Origin: Pseudomonadota bacterium
Lineage (GTDB): Bacteria; Pseudomonadota; Gammaproteobacteria; Burkholderiales; Burkholderiaceae_C
Length of the DNA: 64,000 nucleotides
Reading direction: 5' to 3'
Assembly: GCA_023387335.1 (NCBI GenBank)
Contig: JAEWIF010000026.1
Coordinates: 124,001-188,000, forward strand
The notes beneath the pieces are model-generated. The model ran no database searches and was not told the origin of the DNA. It was given only the letters and a program-made list of their open reading frames with translations. The translations under genes were made by a program, and so were the position numbers. Shown in pieces: positions 7,844-19,095 of this stretch (the stretch's first letter is position 1; the number at the start of each line of letters is the position of its first letter).

Positions 7844-9817
7844 ATGGCCACGCGATCCTCCCTCGCCCCCGAGTATTCCGAAGGTTCCATCCGAGTCCTC
7901 AAGGGCCTGGAACCGGTCAAGCAGCGTCCGGGCATGTACACCCGCACGGACAACCCGCTGCACATCGTCCAGGAGGTGCTGGACAACGCCGCCGACGAGG
8001 CGCTGGCCGGGCACGGCAAGCGCATCAAGGTCACGCTGCACGCCGACGGCTCGGTGAGCATCGAGGACGACGGCCGCGGCATCCCGTTCGGCCTGCATCC
8101 CGAGGAGAAGGCGCCGGTCATCGAGCTGGTGTTCACCCGCCTGCACGCCGGCGGCAAGTTCGACAAGGGCAAGGGCGGCGCCTACAGCTTCTCCGGCGGC
8201 CTGCACGGCGTCGGCGTCTCGGTCACCAACGCGCTGGCAAGGCGCATGGAAGTCACCAGCCATCGCGAAGGCCAGGTCGCCACCCTGGCGTTCTCCGGCG
8301 GCGACGTGGTCGAAGAGCTCAAGGTCCGCAAGGCCGCCGAAGGCGACCGCCGCCAGGGCACCACGGTGCGCGTCTGGCCCGACGCCAGGTACTTCGAGTC
8401 GTCCCAGCTGCCGATGGCCGAGCTGGCCCACCTGCTGCGCAGCAAGGCCGTGCTGATGCCCGGCGTGGCCGTCTACCTGGTCAACGAGAAGACGCGCGAC
8501 AGCCAGAGCTGGCAGTACAAGGGCGGCCTGCGCGACTACCTCATGCAGACCCTGCCGGCCGACCCGGTGATCCCGCTGTTCGAGGGCGAGGGCTACGCCG
8601 AGAACAACGAGACCTTCGCCGAGGGCGAGGGCGCGGCCTGGTGCGTGGGCTTCACCGAGGACGGCGCGCCGGTGCGCGAGAGCTACGTCAACCTGATCCC
8701 CACCAGCGCCGGCGGCACCCACGAGAGCGGCCTGCGCGACGGCCTGTTCAACGCGGTCAAGAGCTTCATCGAGCTGCATTCGCTGCTGCCCAAGGGCGTC
8801 AAGCTGCTGCCCGAGGACGTCTTCGCGCGCGCCTCGTACGTGCTCTCGGCCAAGGTGCTGGACCCGCAGTTCCAGGGCCAGATCAAGGAGCGGCTCAATT
8901 CGCGCGACGCGGTGCGGCTGGTCTCCAGCTTCGTGCGCCCGGCGCTGGAGCTGTGGCTCAACCAGCACGTCGAGTACGGCAAGAAGCTGGCCGAGCTCGC
9001 CATCAAGGCGGCTCAGACCCGCCAGAAGGCCGGCCAGAAGGTCGAGAAGCGCAAGGGCTCCGGCGTCGCCGTGCTGCCCGGCAAGCTGACCGACTGCGAG
9101 AGCAAGGACATCAGCCACAACGAGGTGTTCCTGGTCGAGGGCGACTCCGCCGGCGGCAGCGCCAAGATGGGCCGCGACAAGGAAAGCCAGGCCGTCCTGC
9201 CGCTGCGTGGCAAGGTGCTCAACACCTGGGAAGTGGAGCGCGACCGCCTCTTCGCCAACACCGAGATCCACGACATCGCGGTGGCCATCGGCGTCGACCC
9301 GCACGGCCCGAACGACGAGCCCGACCTCTCCGGCCTGCGCTACGGCAAGGTCTGCATCCTGTCCGATGCCGACGTCGACGGCTCGCACATCCAGGTGCTG
9401 CTGCTCACGCTGTTCTTCCGCCACTTCCCCAAGCTGATCGACGCCGGCCATGTGTACGTGGCGCGCCCGCCGCTGTTCCGCGTCGACGTGCCGGCGCGCG
9501 GCAAGAAGCCGGCCGGCAAGGAATACGCGCTGGACGAGGGCGAGCTCACCCACATCCTGGACAAGCTGCGCAAGGAAGGCGTCAAGGAAGGCTCCTGGAG
9601 CATCAGCCGCTTCAAGGGCCTGGGCGAGATGAGCGCGGAGCAGCTGTGGGAGACCACGCTCAACCCCGACACCCGCCGCCTGCTGCCGGTGCGCCTGGGC
9701 AAGCTGGATTTCAGCGGCACCGAGGGCCTGATCACCAAGCTGATGGGCAAGGGCGAGGCCGCGGCCCGGCGCGAGCTGATGGAACTGCACGGGGACGCGG
9801 TCGAGATCGACATCTGA
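7844..9817 (+). CDS. parE: DNA topoisomerase IV subunit B
   Basis: ATPase/TOPRIM subunit of the decatenating topoisomerase IV. The GHKL ATPase part has Glu44 and Asn48 in EVLDNAADEA, the DDGRGIP loop and GGLHGVGVSVTNAL. The TOPRIM part has Glu432 in LVEGDSAGG and the metal triad Asp508-x-Asp510-x-Asp512 in DADVDGS. The length of 657 residues fits ParE rather than GyrB (about 800), and parC follows in the same direction after two small genes. The start has no ribosome site and a -10-like element close by, suggesting leaderless translation. All catalytic residues are intact. Confidence 0.96.
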   Translation: MATRSSLAPEYSEGSIRVLKGLEPVKQRPGMYTRTDNPLHIVQEVLDNAADEALAGHGKRIKVTLHADGSVSIEDDGRGIPFGLHPEEKAPVIELVFTRLHAGGKFDKGKGGAYSFSGGLHGVGVSVTNALARRMEVTSHREGQVATLAFSGGDVVEELKVRKAAEGDRRQGTTVRVWPDARYFESSQLPMAELAHLLRSKAVLMPGVAVYLVNEKTRDSQSWQYKGGLRDYLMQTLPADPVIPLFEGEGYAENNETFAEGEGAAWCVGFTEDGAPVRESYVNLIPTSAGGTHESGLRDGLFNAVKSFIELHSLLPKGVKLLPEDVFARASYVLSAKVLDPQFQGQIKERLNSRDAVRLVSSFVRPALELWLNQHVEYGKKLAELAIKAAQTRQKAGQKVEKRKGSGVAVLPGKLTDCESKDISHNEVFLVEGDSAGGSAKMGRDKESQAVLPLRGKVLNTWEVERDRLFANTEIHDIAVAIGVDPHGPNDEPDLSGLRYGKVCILSDADVDGSHIQVLLLTLFFRHFPKLIDAGHVYVARPPLFRVDVPARGKKPAGKEYALDEGELTHILDKLRKEGVKEGSWSISRFKGLGEMSAEQLWETTLNPDTRRLLPVRLGKLDFSGTEGLITKLMGKGEAAARRELMELHGDAVEIDI

Positions 9818-9830
9818 TGCGGGTGACCGG

Positions 9831-10349
9831 ATGAACCGCGTGCGCTTGCGCCCCACGATGCAGAGCGACCTGGAGTTCGTGCTCTCCATCGAGAGCGACC
9901 CGGTCAACCTGCCGTTCATCACGCCGTGGGAGCGCACGCAGCACGAGGCCGCCATCCGGTTCCCGGATTTCCGGCACTTCATCATCGAAGCCGGCGAGGG
10001 GCTGGACGCGGTGGGCTTCCTGATCCTGATCGGCTGCAAGAGCCCGCACCAGTCGCTGGAACTCAAGCGAATGGTGGTGCGCGACAAGGGCCGAGGCTTC
10101 GGGCGTGCCGCGCTGCAAGTGGCCAAGAAGGTGGCGTTCGACGACCTGGGCGCGCACCGCTTCTGGCTGGACGTGAGGACCAACAACCCGCGGGCGAAAT
10201 CGCTTTACGACGGCGAGGGCTTCGTGGTCGAGGGCGTGCTGCGCGAGGCGGTGCGCAGCGGGGGCGGGTTCGAGTCGCTGGTGGTGATGTCCATGCTGAA
10301 GTCGGAGTTCGTGCAGCGGCGCGGGGTGGCGCTGGAGGCGGCGGCATGA
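9831..10349 (+). CDS. GNAT family N-acetyltransferase (RimJ/RimL type)
   Basis: A 172-residue acetyltransferase with the GNAT fold. The acetyl-CoA pyrophosphate loop is visible in VVRDKGRGFGRAAL, followed by the RimL-like FDDLGAHRFWLDVRTNNPRA, where the conserved Asn and the following helix shape the CoA pocket. It probably acetylates an alpha-amino group of a protein or a small molecule; the acceptor is unknown. It begins 13 bases after parE and its TGA overlaps the ATG of the lytic transglycosylase, so parE, this gene, the transglycosylase and parC appear to be one transcription unit. Confidence 0.87.
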   Translation: MNRVRLRPTMQSDLEFVLSIESDPVNLPFITPWERTQHEAAIRFPDFRHFIIEAGEGLDAVGFLILIGCKSPHQSLELKRMVVRDKGRGFGRAALQVAKKVAFDDLGAHRFWLDVRTNNPRAKSLYDGEGFVVEGVLREAVRSGGGFESLVVMSMLKSEFVQRRGVALEAAA

Positions 10350-11203
10350 GGCTGCGGTTCCCGTCATTCCCGCGAAGGCGGGAATCCAGTGCTTCCGGGG
10401 TTTTGCGCCGCGCCCCCTGGATCCCCGCCTTCGCGGGGATGACGATGTTGTTGTCGATGACGGCCGCCCAGGCCGACGTCTGGGGCTACGTCGACGCCAA
10501 GGGCGTCGCGCACTTCGCCTCCGAGAAGCAGGACGAGCGCTACGAGCTCTTCTTCCGCGGCAACCAGTCCTTCGACACCGCCGACGGCCTGCCGAAGCAG
10601 CCCGACACGCCGCGCGCGGTGGCCGTGCCGACCCGCAGCGCGCGGCTGATCGCCTTCTTCGAGGTGTCGCCCGCGTACAAGGTGGTCAAGCACCACCTGC
10701 GCGAGGCGTCGAAGGCCCACGGCATCGACTACGAACTGCTGCAGGCGCTGATCGCCACCGAATCGGGCTTCGACGCGGCAGCCGTCTCGCCCAAGGGCGC
10801 CATCGGCCTGATGCAGGTGATGCCCGCCACCGCGCAGCGCTACGGCCTCGCCGCCGACGCGAAATCGCCGCTGGACAAGAAGCTGGCCGATCCGCGCACC
10901 AACATCCGTACCGGCGCGCGCTACCTGCGCTACCTGCTGGACCTGTTCCCCGGCGAGCTCGAACTCGCGCTGGCCGCTTACAACGCGGGCGAGGGCGCGG
11001 TGATGCGCGCCGGCCGCCGCATCCCCGACTACCCCGAGACGCAGAACTACGTGCGCACCGTGATGCAGCTGTACGGGATGCTCAAGCCGCCCGCCACCGT
11101 GCGCGCCGCGCGCTCGCCTTCGCGCGTGCGCATGGAATTGCCCGGCGGCGCCGCCGGCCGCGGCAACCTGCCTTCCGCGCCGGCCGAGCCCGCGCAGCCC
11201 TAG
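10346..11203 (+). CDS. soluble lytic transglycosylase with repeat-derived signal peptide
   Basis: A 285-residue SLT-domain murein transglycosylase exported to the periplasm. Catalytic Glu139 is in IATESGFD, followed by the [13 protein letters not shown] and AYNAGEGAV motifs of family 1 transglycosylases. The N-terminus is abnormal: residues about 7-33 (SFPRRRESS...WIPAFAGMT) are encoded by a REPIN-like inverted repeat pair at 10363-10443. The export signal seems to be formed by the Arg-rich repeat product followed by [19 protein letters not shown], cleaved before [10 protein letters not shown]. Without the repeat the nearest internal ATGs (10439, 10445) would leave too short a signal. ATG 10346 overlaps the GNAT stop. 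Confidence 0.85.
   Translation: MRLRFPSFPRRRESSASGVLRRAPWIPAFAGMTMLLSMTAAQADVWGYVDAKGVAHFASEKQDERYELFFRGNQSFDTADGLPKQPDTPRAVAVPTRSARLIAFFEVSPAYKVVKHHLREASKAHGIDYELLQALIATESGFDAAAVSPKGAIGLMQVMPATAQRYGLAADAKSPLDKKLADPRTNIRTGARYLRYLLDLFPGELELALAAYNAGEGAVMRAGRRIPDYPETQNYVRTVMQLYGMLKPPATVRAARSPSRVRMELPGGAAGRGNLPSAPAEPAQP
10363..10443. repeat. REPIN-like inverted pair of short palindromic repeats
   Basis: Two facing copies: GTCATTCCCGCGAAGGCGGG... and ...CCCCGCCTTCGCGGGGATGAC. The cores are ATTCCC-N8-GGGAAT (10366-10385) and ATCCCC-N8-GGGGAT (10421-10440). The pair lies inside the transglycosylase reading frame. Single copies recur at 23264 and 40984. Confidence 0.9.
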
Positions 11204-11210
11204 ATTTCCT

Positions 11211-13534
<2,324 letters not shown>

Positions 13535-13538
<4 letters not shown>

Positions 13539-13978
13539 GCGACAACAACATCAAGGCGACCCTGGAAGAGATCGCGGCGCTGCTGGCGCACGAGTTCCCG
13601 CAGACCAAGGTGCGGGTGCTGGAGGTCGGCCACCGCGCCGCCCGCGTGCTGCATGAAGTCGGGGCGGACGAACTGCGCCCCGGCGGCACGGTGTCGGGGC
13701 CGGTGATGATGGCCACGGCGGACGTTGCACTCTACGTGGCCATCATGGGCGAGATCGGCCTGGAGCCGCTGTCGGTCACCACCAGCCTGAGCTTCAACTT
13801 CATGCGCAAGCCGCCCGGCGACCGCAACGTGATCGGCGACTGCCGGTTGATGAAGGTGGGACGCACGCTCGCGGTGGGCGAGGTGTGGCTCTACTCCGAA
13901 GCCATCGACGAGCCGATCGCGCATGCGGTCGGCACGTACGCGTTGCCGCCGGAGAAGCACCGGCGTAACAAGGACTGA
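13535..13978 (+). CDS. PaaI-family hotdog thioesterase
   Basis: A 147-residue single hotdog-fold protein. The central helix with [18 protein letters not shown] and the following strand [13 protein letters not shown] match the PaaI/YbgC-like acyl-CoA thioesterase pattern, including the conserved Asp in the helix. The likely role is hydrolysis of an aromatic or medium-chain acyl-CoA in the cytoplasm. It overlaps parC by four bases (ATGA), so it is the last gene of the parE-parC unit. A GGGTT-N6-AACCC dyad (about 14001-14016) follows without a T-run and may slow transcription. Confidence 0.8.
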
Positions 13979-14067
13979 AGCCGGTTCGCGTCCCGGTTCG
14001 GGGTTTCACGGAACCCGATGCCGCGTCCCCGACTCCATATCGCTCATCCGATAAGGAGCCCGCTTCC

Positions 14068-15066
14068 ATGACGCAGTCCGAAACGCAAGCCATCCTCTCC
14101 CTCAGTCTCATGGCCGCCTTCGCCGATGGGGCCAAGCACGACCGCGAGCGTGCCGAAGTCAAGCGCATCGCCGACGCGCTGGCGCAGTCCGATGCGGTGC
14201 ATCTGCCCACGCTGGTGCAGGACGTGCTGATGAAGCGGGTGGACGCGGCCAGTGCCGCCGCGGCCCTGCGCTCCGCGGAAGCGCGGCAGCTGGCCTACGA
14301 GATGGCGGTGTGCGTCTGCGATGCCGACGGGGTGCAGTCCGTCCCCGAGCAGAGGTTCCTGGCCGAGCTGCGCCACACGCTCGGCCTGGATGCCGGCCAG
14401 GCGCAACAGTTCACCGAGAGCGCAGAAGCCGTCGCCGCCGCCCCGATCGACGGCCCCATCCCCGTGCCGGCCAACGGTGCCGCCGCCGGGCCGGTGCCCG
14501 CGCCCGCGACTCCGGCCGGCGGCGCGGGTGCGCGCACGCCGAAGGTGGCCGAACAGGAGCTCGACCAGGCGATCCTGAACGCCGCCATCACCAACGGCGC
14601 GCTGGAACTGCTGCCGGAGACGCTGTCGACGATGGCCATCATTCCGCTGCAGATGCGCCTGGTCTACCGGATCGGCCAGGCGTACGGCTACGAACTCGAT
14701 TCAGGCCATGTCAAGGATTTCCTGGCCACGGTGGGCGTGGGCCTGACGTCCCAGTACCTCGAACAGGCCGGCCGCAAGCTGCTGGGCGGGCTGCTCGGCC
14801 GCATCGGCGGCGGCCTGGCGGGCGGCCTCGGCCGGCAGGCAGTGAGTTCCGGCATGAGTTTCGTGGCGACCTACGCGCTGGGGCACGTCGCCAAGCGTTA
14901 CTACGCCGGCGGGCGCGCGCTCTCCACGCAGATGCTGCAGGAGGCGTTCGCCGGCATCTCCAGCCAGGCGCAGGGCCTGCAGGGCCGCTACCTGCCGCAG
15001 ATGCAGGAGCAGGCACGCACGATGGACGTGGGCAAGGTGCTGTCCATGGTGCGCGGACGCGCTTGA
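14068..15066 (+). CDS. TerB-like / DUF697-like membrane-associated protein
   Basis: A 332-residue protein in three parts. Residues 1-120 look like a TerB-type all-alpha domain (LMAAFADGAKHDRERAEVKR, then VCVCDADGVQS), a family linked to tellurite and stress responses with metal-binding acidic residues. Residues 125-165 are an Ala/Pro linker. The C-terminal part (LVYRIGQAYGY, then Gly-rich LLGGLLGRIGGGLAGGLG and ATYALGHVAKRYYAGG) resembles the DUF697/YcjF-type membrane region. An AAGGAG site precedes the ATG. The function is unknown; a stress-related membrane protein is the best guess. It stands alone between two units. Confidence 0.72.
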   Translation: MTQSETQAILSLSLMAAFADGAKHDRERAEVKRIADALAQSDAVHLPTLVQDVLMKRVDAASAAAALRSAEARQLAYEMAVCVCDADGVQSVPEQRFLAELRHTLGLDAGQAQQFTESAEAVAAAPIDGPIPVPANGAAAGPVPAPATPAGGAGARTPKVAEQELDQAILNAAITNGALELLPETLSTMAIIPLQMRLVYRIGQAYGYELDSGHVKDFLATVGVGLTSQYLEQAGRKLLGGLLGRIGGGLAGGLGRQAVSSGMSFVATYALGHVAKRYYAGGRALSTQMLQEAFAGISSQAQGLQGRYLPQMQEQARTMDVGKVLSMVRGRA

Positions 15067-15103
15067 GGATGGAACGCGGCGCCCGAGGCGCCGCGGGGGC
15101 CGA

Positions 15104-15562
15104 TTACTCCACTTCGGCGATCAGCTCGATCTCCACGCACGACCCCGTCGGGATCTGCGCCACGCCGAAGGCGCTGCGGGCGTGCTTGCCCTTCTCGCCG
15201 AACACCTGGCCCAGCAGCTCGCTGGCGCCGTTGGTGACCAAGTGGTGCTCGATGAAGTCGGGCGAGGAGTTCACCAGGCTCATCACCTTCACGATGCGGC
15301 GCACCTTGTTCAGGTCGCCGCCGACGGCTGCCTGCAGCGTGCCCATCAGGTCGACGGCGATGGACCGCGCGGCCTGCTTGCCTTCCTCGGTGTTCATGGT
15401 CTTGCCCAGCTGGCCGACCCAGGGCTTGCCCTCGCGCTTGGCCGTGTGGCCGGAGAGGAACACCAGGTTGCCGGTGCGCACGAACGGCACGTACGCGGCG
15501 GCCGGCGTGGCCACGGGCGGCAGGGTGATGCCGAGTTCCTTCAGCTTGTCGTAGACGCTCAT
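15104..15562 (-). CDS. RidA family protein (YjgF-like)
   Basis: A 152-residue Rid-family protein that starts MSVYDKLKELGITLPP. It contains the GNLVFLSGHTA strand and the C-terminal ARSAFGVAQIPTGSCVEIE segment with the conserved Arg that binds the imine/enamine carboxylate. RidA enzymes deaminate reactive 2-aminoacrylate-type intermediates released by PLP enzymes. The longer N-terminus and the insertion place it in a Rid subgroup other than archetypal RidA. It is the last gene of the kinase-PdxA-ATP-grasp-transglutaminase directon, 13 bases after the transglutaminase, which may be incidental or may mean the peptide-modifying pathway releases a reactive amine. Confidence 0.86.
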   Translation of the reverse strand: MSVYDKLKELGITLPPVATPAAAYVPFVRTGNLVFLSGHTAKREGKPWVGQLGKTMNTEEGKQAARSIAVDLMGTLQAAVGGDLNKVRRIVKVMSLVNSSPDFIEHHLVTNGASELLGQVFGEKGKHARSAFGVAQIPTGSCVEIELIAEVE

Positions 15563-15575
15563 CGGGAGTCCTTGG

Positions 15576-16490
15576 TTATGGGGTCGGGATTGTAGGAAAC
15601 GCCTCGTTGTCCCGCAGCGGTGTCACCGTCACGGCCACCTTCAGCGTGTGATGCGCGCCGCCGTGGATCACCCCCCGCATCGGCGAGACATCGGAGTAGT
15701 CGCGGCCCACCGCCAGCCGCACATAGTCCTCCCCCGCCGCCCGATCGTTCGTCGGATCCAGATCCGCCCAACGCCCGCGCCCACTCTCCGACGGCAAATA
15801 CACCGACACCCACGCATGCGAAGCATCGCTCCCCACGAGCCGCGCCTGCCCCGGCGGCGGCTCGGTCAGCAGGTAGCCGCTGACGTAGCGTGCCGGCAGG
15901 CCCAGGCTGCGAAGGCAGCCCAGCATCACGTGCGCGAAGTCCTGGCAGACGCCGCGGCGCAGTTCGAGCGCCTCCAGCGCCGGCGTGCTGGCATCAGTGG
16001 CCTGCGAGACGTACTCGAAATCCTCGTGGATGCGCGACGTGAGCTCGCGCGCCGCCTCGATCAGCGGCCGGCCCGCCGTGAAGCTCGAACGCGCGTAGGC
16101 CGCGAAGTCGGCATGCCGCGGCACGTAGGGCGAGGCGAAGCCGAACTCGGCTGCGGGGTCGTACTCGGCGCCGCGGTGGAAGCGCAGCCGCTCGCGCGCG
16201 TCTTCCCACGACAGGCTGGTCTCCGGCAGTTCATGCGGCGCGGTCGAAACCACGCTGTCGGCCACCACCCGCAGCTCCTCGTGCGTGGCGGGCAGACCGA
16301 AGAAGCAGCGCATGTTGCCGAACACGTCCATGGATTCGCTGCGCTGCGCCGGCTCGGGCGCGATGCGCAGCTCGTGCCGCAGCAGTTGCTGGCCGTCGCG
16401 CTCCCACGGCCGCAGGTGCGCCATGTGCTGCGCGGTGCGCACCGCGGGCGCGTAGTCGTAGAGGGTCTCGTGGACGACGTGCAGCAGCAT
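15576..16490 (-). CDS. transglutaminase-like cysteine peptidase (alpha-E/ATP-grasp partner)
   Basis: A 304-residue protein with the N-terminal bacterial transglutaminase domain (HVVHETLYDYAPAV) and a transglutaminase core. The catalytic triad is intact: about Cys182 in RRGVCQDFAH, His225 in DASHAWVSV and Asp245 in ADLDPTND. Members are thought to cleave or re-form amide bonds on small peptides together with an ATP-grasp ligase and an alpha-E protein. The ATG at 16490 is preferred over the in-frame TTG one codon upstream. It is encoded 12 bases after the ATP-grasp/alpha-E fusion on the same strand. No signal peptide is seen, so it acts in the cytoplasm. Confidence 0.87.
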   Translation of the reverse strand: MLLHVVHETLYDYAPAVRTAQHMAHLRPWERDGQQLLRHELRIAPEPAQRSESMDVFGNMRCFFGLPATHEELRVVADSVVSTAPHELPETSLSWEDARERLRFHRGAEYDPAAEFGFASPYVPRHADFAAYARSSFTAGRPLIEAARELTSRIHEDFEYVSQATDASTPALEALELRRGVCQDFAHVMLGCLRSLGLPARYVSGYLLTEPPPGQARLVGSDASHAWVSVYLPSESGRGRWADLDPTNDRAAGEDYVRLAVGRDYSDVSPMRGVIHGGAHHTLKVAVTVTPLRDNEAFPTIPTP

Positions 16491-16502
16491 CAAAAAAAGT
16501 GA

Positions 16503-19076
16503 TCAGGCGCCGACGCTGAACCGTGCGTCGACCGAGTGGGAGAAGTAGCGCGCGCCCAGCGCATCGGACAGCTGGTAGGCCGCGGCGGCGCACTGGCGGA
16601 AGACCTCCAGCGCATTCGCATGGCGGCCTTCGGCGTCGCGCAGGCACAGCACCTCCAGCGTCCAGGCCTGCGGGTCGGGCACGGCCAGTGCGATGCCGGG
16701 CACCTGGCCGGGCGCCGAGCCTTCCAGCCGAGCGAGCCGGCCGCGCAGCGTCTGCACGACCCAGGCCAGCGAGCGCGGGTTGTCGCGGTCGATGACCAGC
16801 AGGTCCAGCAGCGGCGCGATGTCGCGGCGCTGCTGGTACTGCGCGTGGAAGGTGATGGTGCTGTCGAACAGCGCGATCACCGCCTCGTAGCCGCCCTCGT
16901 GGTGCACCGCATCGGTCTCGAAGGCGGCCGCCAGCGCGGAGGAGAGGAAGCCCAGCCGCTCCAGGTGCCGGCCGACCGACAGCAGCCGCCAGCCGTCGTC
17001 GCGCATCATGCGGTCGGTCTGCGCGCCGGTCATGGCGGCGGTCTGGCTGGAGAGCGTCTCCAGCACGCGCAGCGCTTCGACCGGTGAGTACTCGCCATCG
17101 GCCGCGCCGCGAGCACAGCCGGACAGGAAGCTCTGCTCGGCGCGGACGATCAGGTTCCAGTGCTCCTGCGACAGCCGGTCGCGCACCGCCGAGGCCGCGC
17201 CGCGCAGCGCGCCGAGGTTGAAGCCCACGCTGGTGGCGCGCTCGGTGTCGGCCAGCGTGGCGACCAGCGAGCGCTCGAACACGCGGCGCGACACCGTCGG
17301 CGCGGGCACGTTGGGCAGCACCAGCCCGTGGTCGGCGGACAGTTCGCCCAGCCACGCCAGCAGCGGCAGCAGGTCGTTGTCCTCGCCGATGAGGGACTGC
17401 AGCACCAGCCGCGCCAGGCGCGCGGTGTTCTCGGTGCGCTCGGTGTAGCGGCCCAGCCAGAACAGGTTCTCCGCCGCCCGGCTGGTGACCGTGCGGCCGC
17501 GCAGCTGCACTTCACCGGCCGGGTGGCTGTGGCGCAGCAGGCTGGTGGTGTCGACCGGCCCGTGCGTCATCACCCAGGTGTCGGCGCTGCTGCCGCCGCG
17601 CTGCATCGAAGCGATCTCCTGCGTCTCGCCCGCGATGCGCGTCAGCCCGCCGGGCAGGATGCGCCACGACTGCGGTCCGTCGGACACCGCGAACACGCGC
17701 AGGATCAGCGAGCGCGGCGTGATGCGGCCGTCTTTCCAGGTCGGCATCTGCGAGAGGCGGTGGTAGGCCTGCACCGTGTGGTCGACGGGCTCGCGCACGA
17801 TGCGGCCGGCCCATTCGTCCAGCTCGCGCGGCATCAGGTCGCGGCCCAGCACGGCGCCCGCGCCGCCGCCGCCGTAGGTCGGCTTGATCACGCCGGAGGC
17901 CAGTTGCGGCAGCACGGCTTCCATCGCCGCGCGCTCACCGCACCACCAGCTGGGGATCGAAGGCAGCGCGAGCTCCTCGCCCAGCAGCTCGCGCGACAGC
18001 GCCGGCAGGAAGCCGAGCAGGGCGGGCGACTCCAGGAAGCCCGAGCCGGGCGCGTTGGCCACCAGCACGTTGCCCGCGCGGATCGCCTGCAGCAGCCCCG
18101 GCACGCCCAGCCGCGAATCGGGACGCAGCTCCAGCGGATCGAGGAACTCGTCGTCCATGCGCTTGAGCAGGCCGTGCACCGGCTCCAGGCCGCGCAGCGT
18201 CTTGAGGTACAGGCGCTGCTCGCGCACCGTGAGGTCGCTGCCCTCGACCAGCGTCAGGCCCAGGTAGCGCGCCAGGTACGCGTGCTCGAAATAGGTCTCG
18301 TTGTACGGACCCGGCGTGAGCAGCACGATGCGCGCCTGCTCGCCCGCGCCGCTCATCGCGCGCAGGCCTTCGAACAGCGCGCGGTAGGTGGCGGCCAGCC
18401 GCTGAACGCGCAGCGCGCCGAAGGCCTGCGGGAACAGGCGCGAGAGGATCAGCCGGTTCTCCAGCAGGTAGCCCAGGCCCGAGGGCGCCTGGGTGCGCTG
18501 CGACACCACCCACCATTCGCCGCGCGGATCGCGCGCCAGGTCGAAGGCGGCGATGTGCAGGAAGGTGTCGCCGGCCGGTCGCACGCCGTGCATCGCTCGC
18601 AGGTAGCCGGGGTGGCCTTGCACCAGCGCGGGCGGCAGGAGGTTGCGGGCCAGCACCTGCTGCGGGCCGTACACGTCGGCCAGGATGCTGTCGAGCAGGC
18701 GCACGCGCTGCAGCAGGCCGGCCTCGATGCCGCGCCAGCTCTCCGGCGTGATGACCAGCGGGAACAGGTCCAGCGACCAGGGCCGCTGCGGCCCGCCGGC
18801 GTCGGCGTAGACGTTGTAGGTGATGCCGTTGTCGCGCACCTGGCGCGCCAGGTCGTGCTGGCGGCTGTCCAGGTCGGCGAAGCCGGGGGGGCCGAGGTGC
18901 TCGAAGAACGCGGACCACGAAGGCGCGAGCGGCCCGCGCCGGCCGTCGCCGGGAGAGACGCCGCCGCGCAGCTCGTCGAAGTGCCCGGACGCGGCCGGCG
19001 GCGCCAGCGCGGCGGCGAGCCGCGCGGGGCTTTCGGGGAGGTCCGCGCCAGTCAGCGGATCGATCGGGGGCTCCAC
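16503..19076 (-). CDS. fusion of circularly permuted ATP-grasp and alpha-E domain
   Basis: An 857-residue fusion. The first about 520 residues are a circularly permuted type 2 ATP-grasp (DUF404/DUF407 region) with NGITYNVYADAG, WSLDLFPLVI, GYLLENRLILSR, LLTPGPYNETYFEHAYLA and KPTYGGGGAGAVLG. The remainder, from about residue 528 (TSRAAENLFWLGRYTERTEN), is an alpha-E domain. ATP-grasp ligases of this kind join an amino group to a carboxylate. The frame is open to 19601, but the part before 19076 is a shadow of pdxA. GTG 19076 is taken as the start because the family sequence begins just after it; GGGGGA lies upstream. The downstream transglutaminase completes the set. Confidence 0.88.
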   Translation of the reverse strand: MEPPIDPLTGADLPESPARLAAALAPPAASGHFDELRGGVSPGDGRRGPLAPSWSAFFEHLGPPGFADLDSRQHDLARQVRDNGITYNVYADAGGPQRPWSLDLFPLVITPESWRGIEAGLLQRVRLLDSILADVYGPQQVLARNLLPPALVQGHPGYLRAMHGVRPAGDTFLHIAAFDLARDPRGEWWVVSQRTQAPSGLGYLLENRLILSRLFPQAFGALRVQRLAATYRALFEGLRAMSGAGEQARIVLLTPGPYNETYFEHAYLARYLGLTLVEGSDLTVREQRLYLKTLRGLEPVHGLLKRMDDEFLDPLELRPDSRLGVPGLLQAIRAGNVLVANAPGSGFLESPALLGFLPALSRELLGEELALPSIPSWWCGERAAMEAVLPQLASGVIKPTYGGGGAGAVLGRDLMPRELDEWAGRIVREPVDHTVQAYHRLSQMPTWKDGRITPRSLILRVFAVSDGPQSWRILPGGLTRIAGETQEIASMQRGGSSADTWVMTHGPVDTTSLLRHSHPAGEVQLRGRTVTSRAAENLFWLGRYTERTENTARLARLVLQSLIGEDNDLLPLLAWLGELSADHGLVLPNVPAPTVSRRVFERSLVATLADTERATSVGFNLGALRGAASAVRDRLSQEHWNLIVRAEQSFLSGCARGAADGEYSPVEALRVLETLSSQTAAMTGAQTDRMMRDDGWRLLSVGRHLERLGFLSSALAAAFETDAVHHEGGYEAVIALFDSTITFHAQYQQRRDIAPLLDLLVIDRDNPRSLAWVVQTLRGRLARLEGSAPGQVPGIALAVPDPQAWTLEVLCLRDAEGRHANALEVFRQCAAAAYQLSDALGARYFSHSVDARFSVGA

Positions 19077-19095
19077 GGGCGGGATTGTCCCCCGT

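Noticed and set aside
6470..10186. 1238-residue open frame antisense to parE
   Set aside because: Only the last 405 codons (MFS transporter) look like protein. The rest is low-complexity antisense of parE, a usual effect of high G+C.
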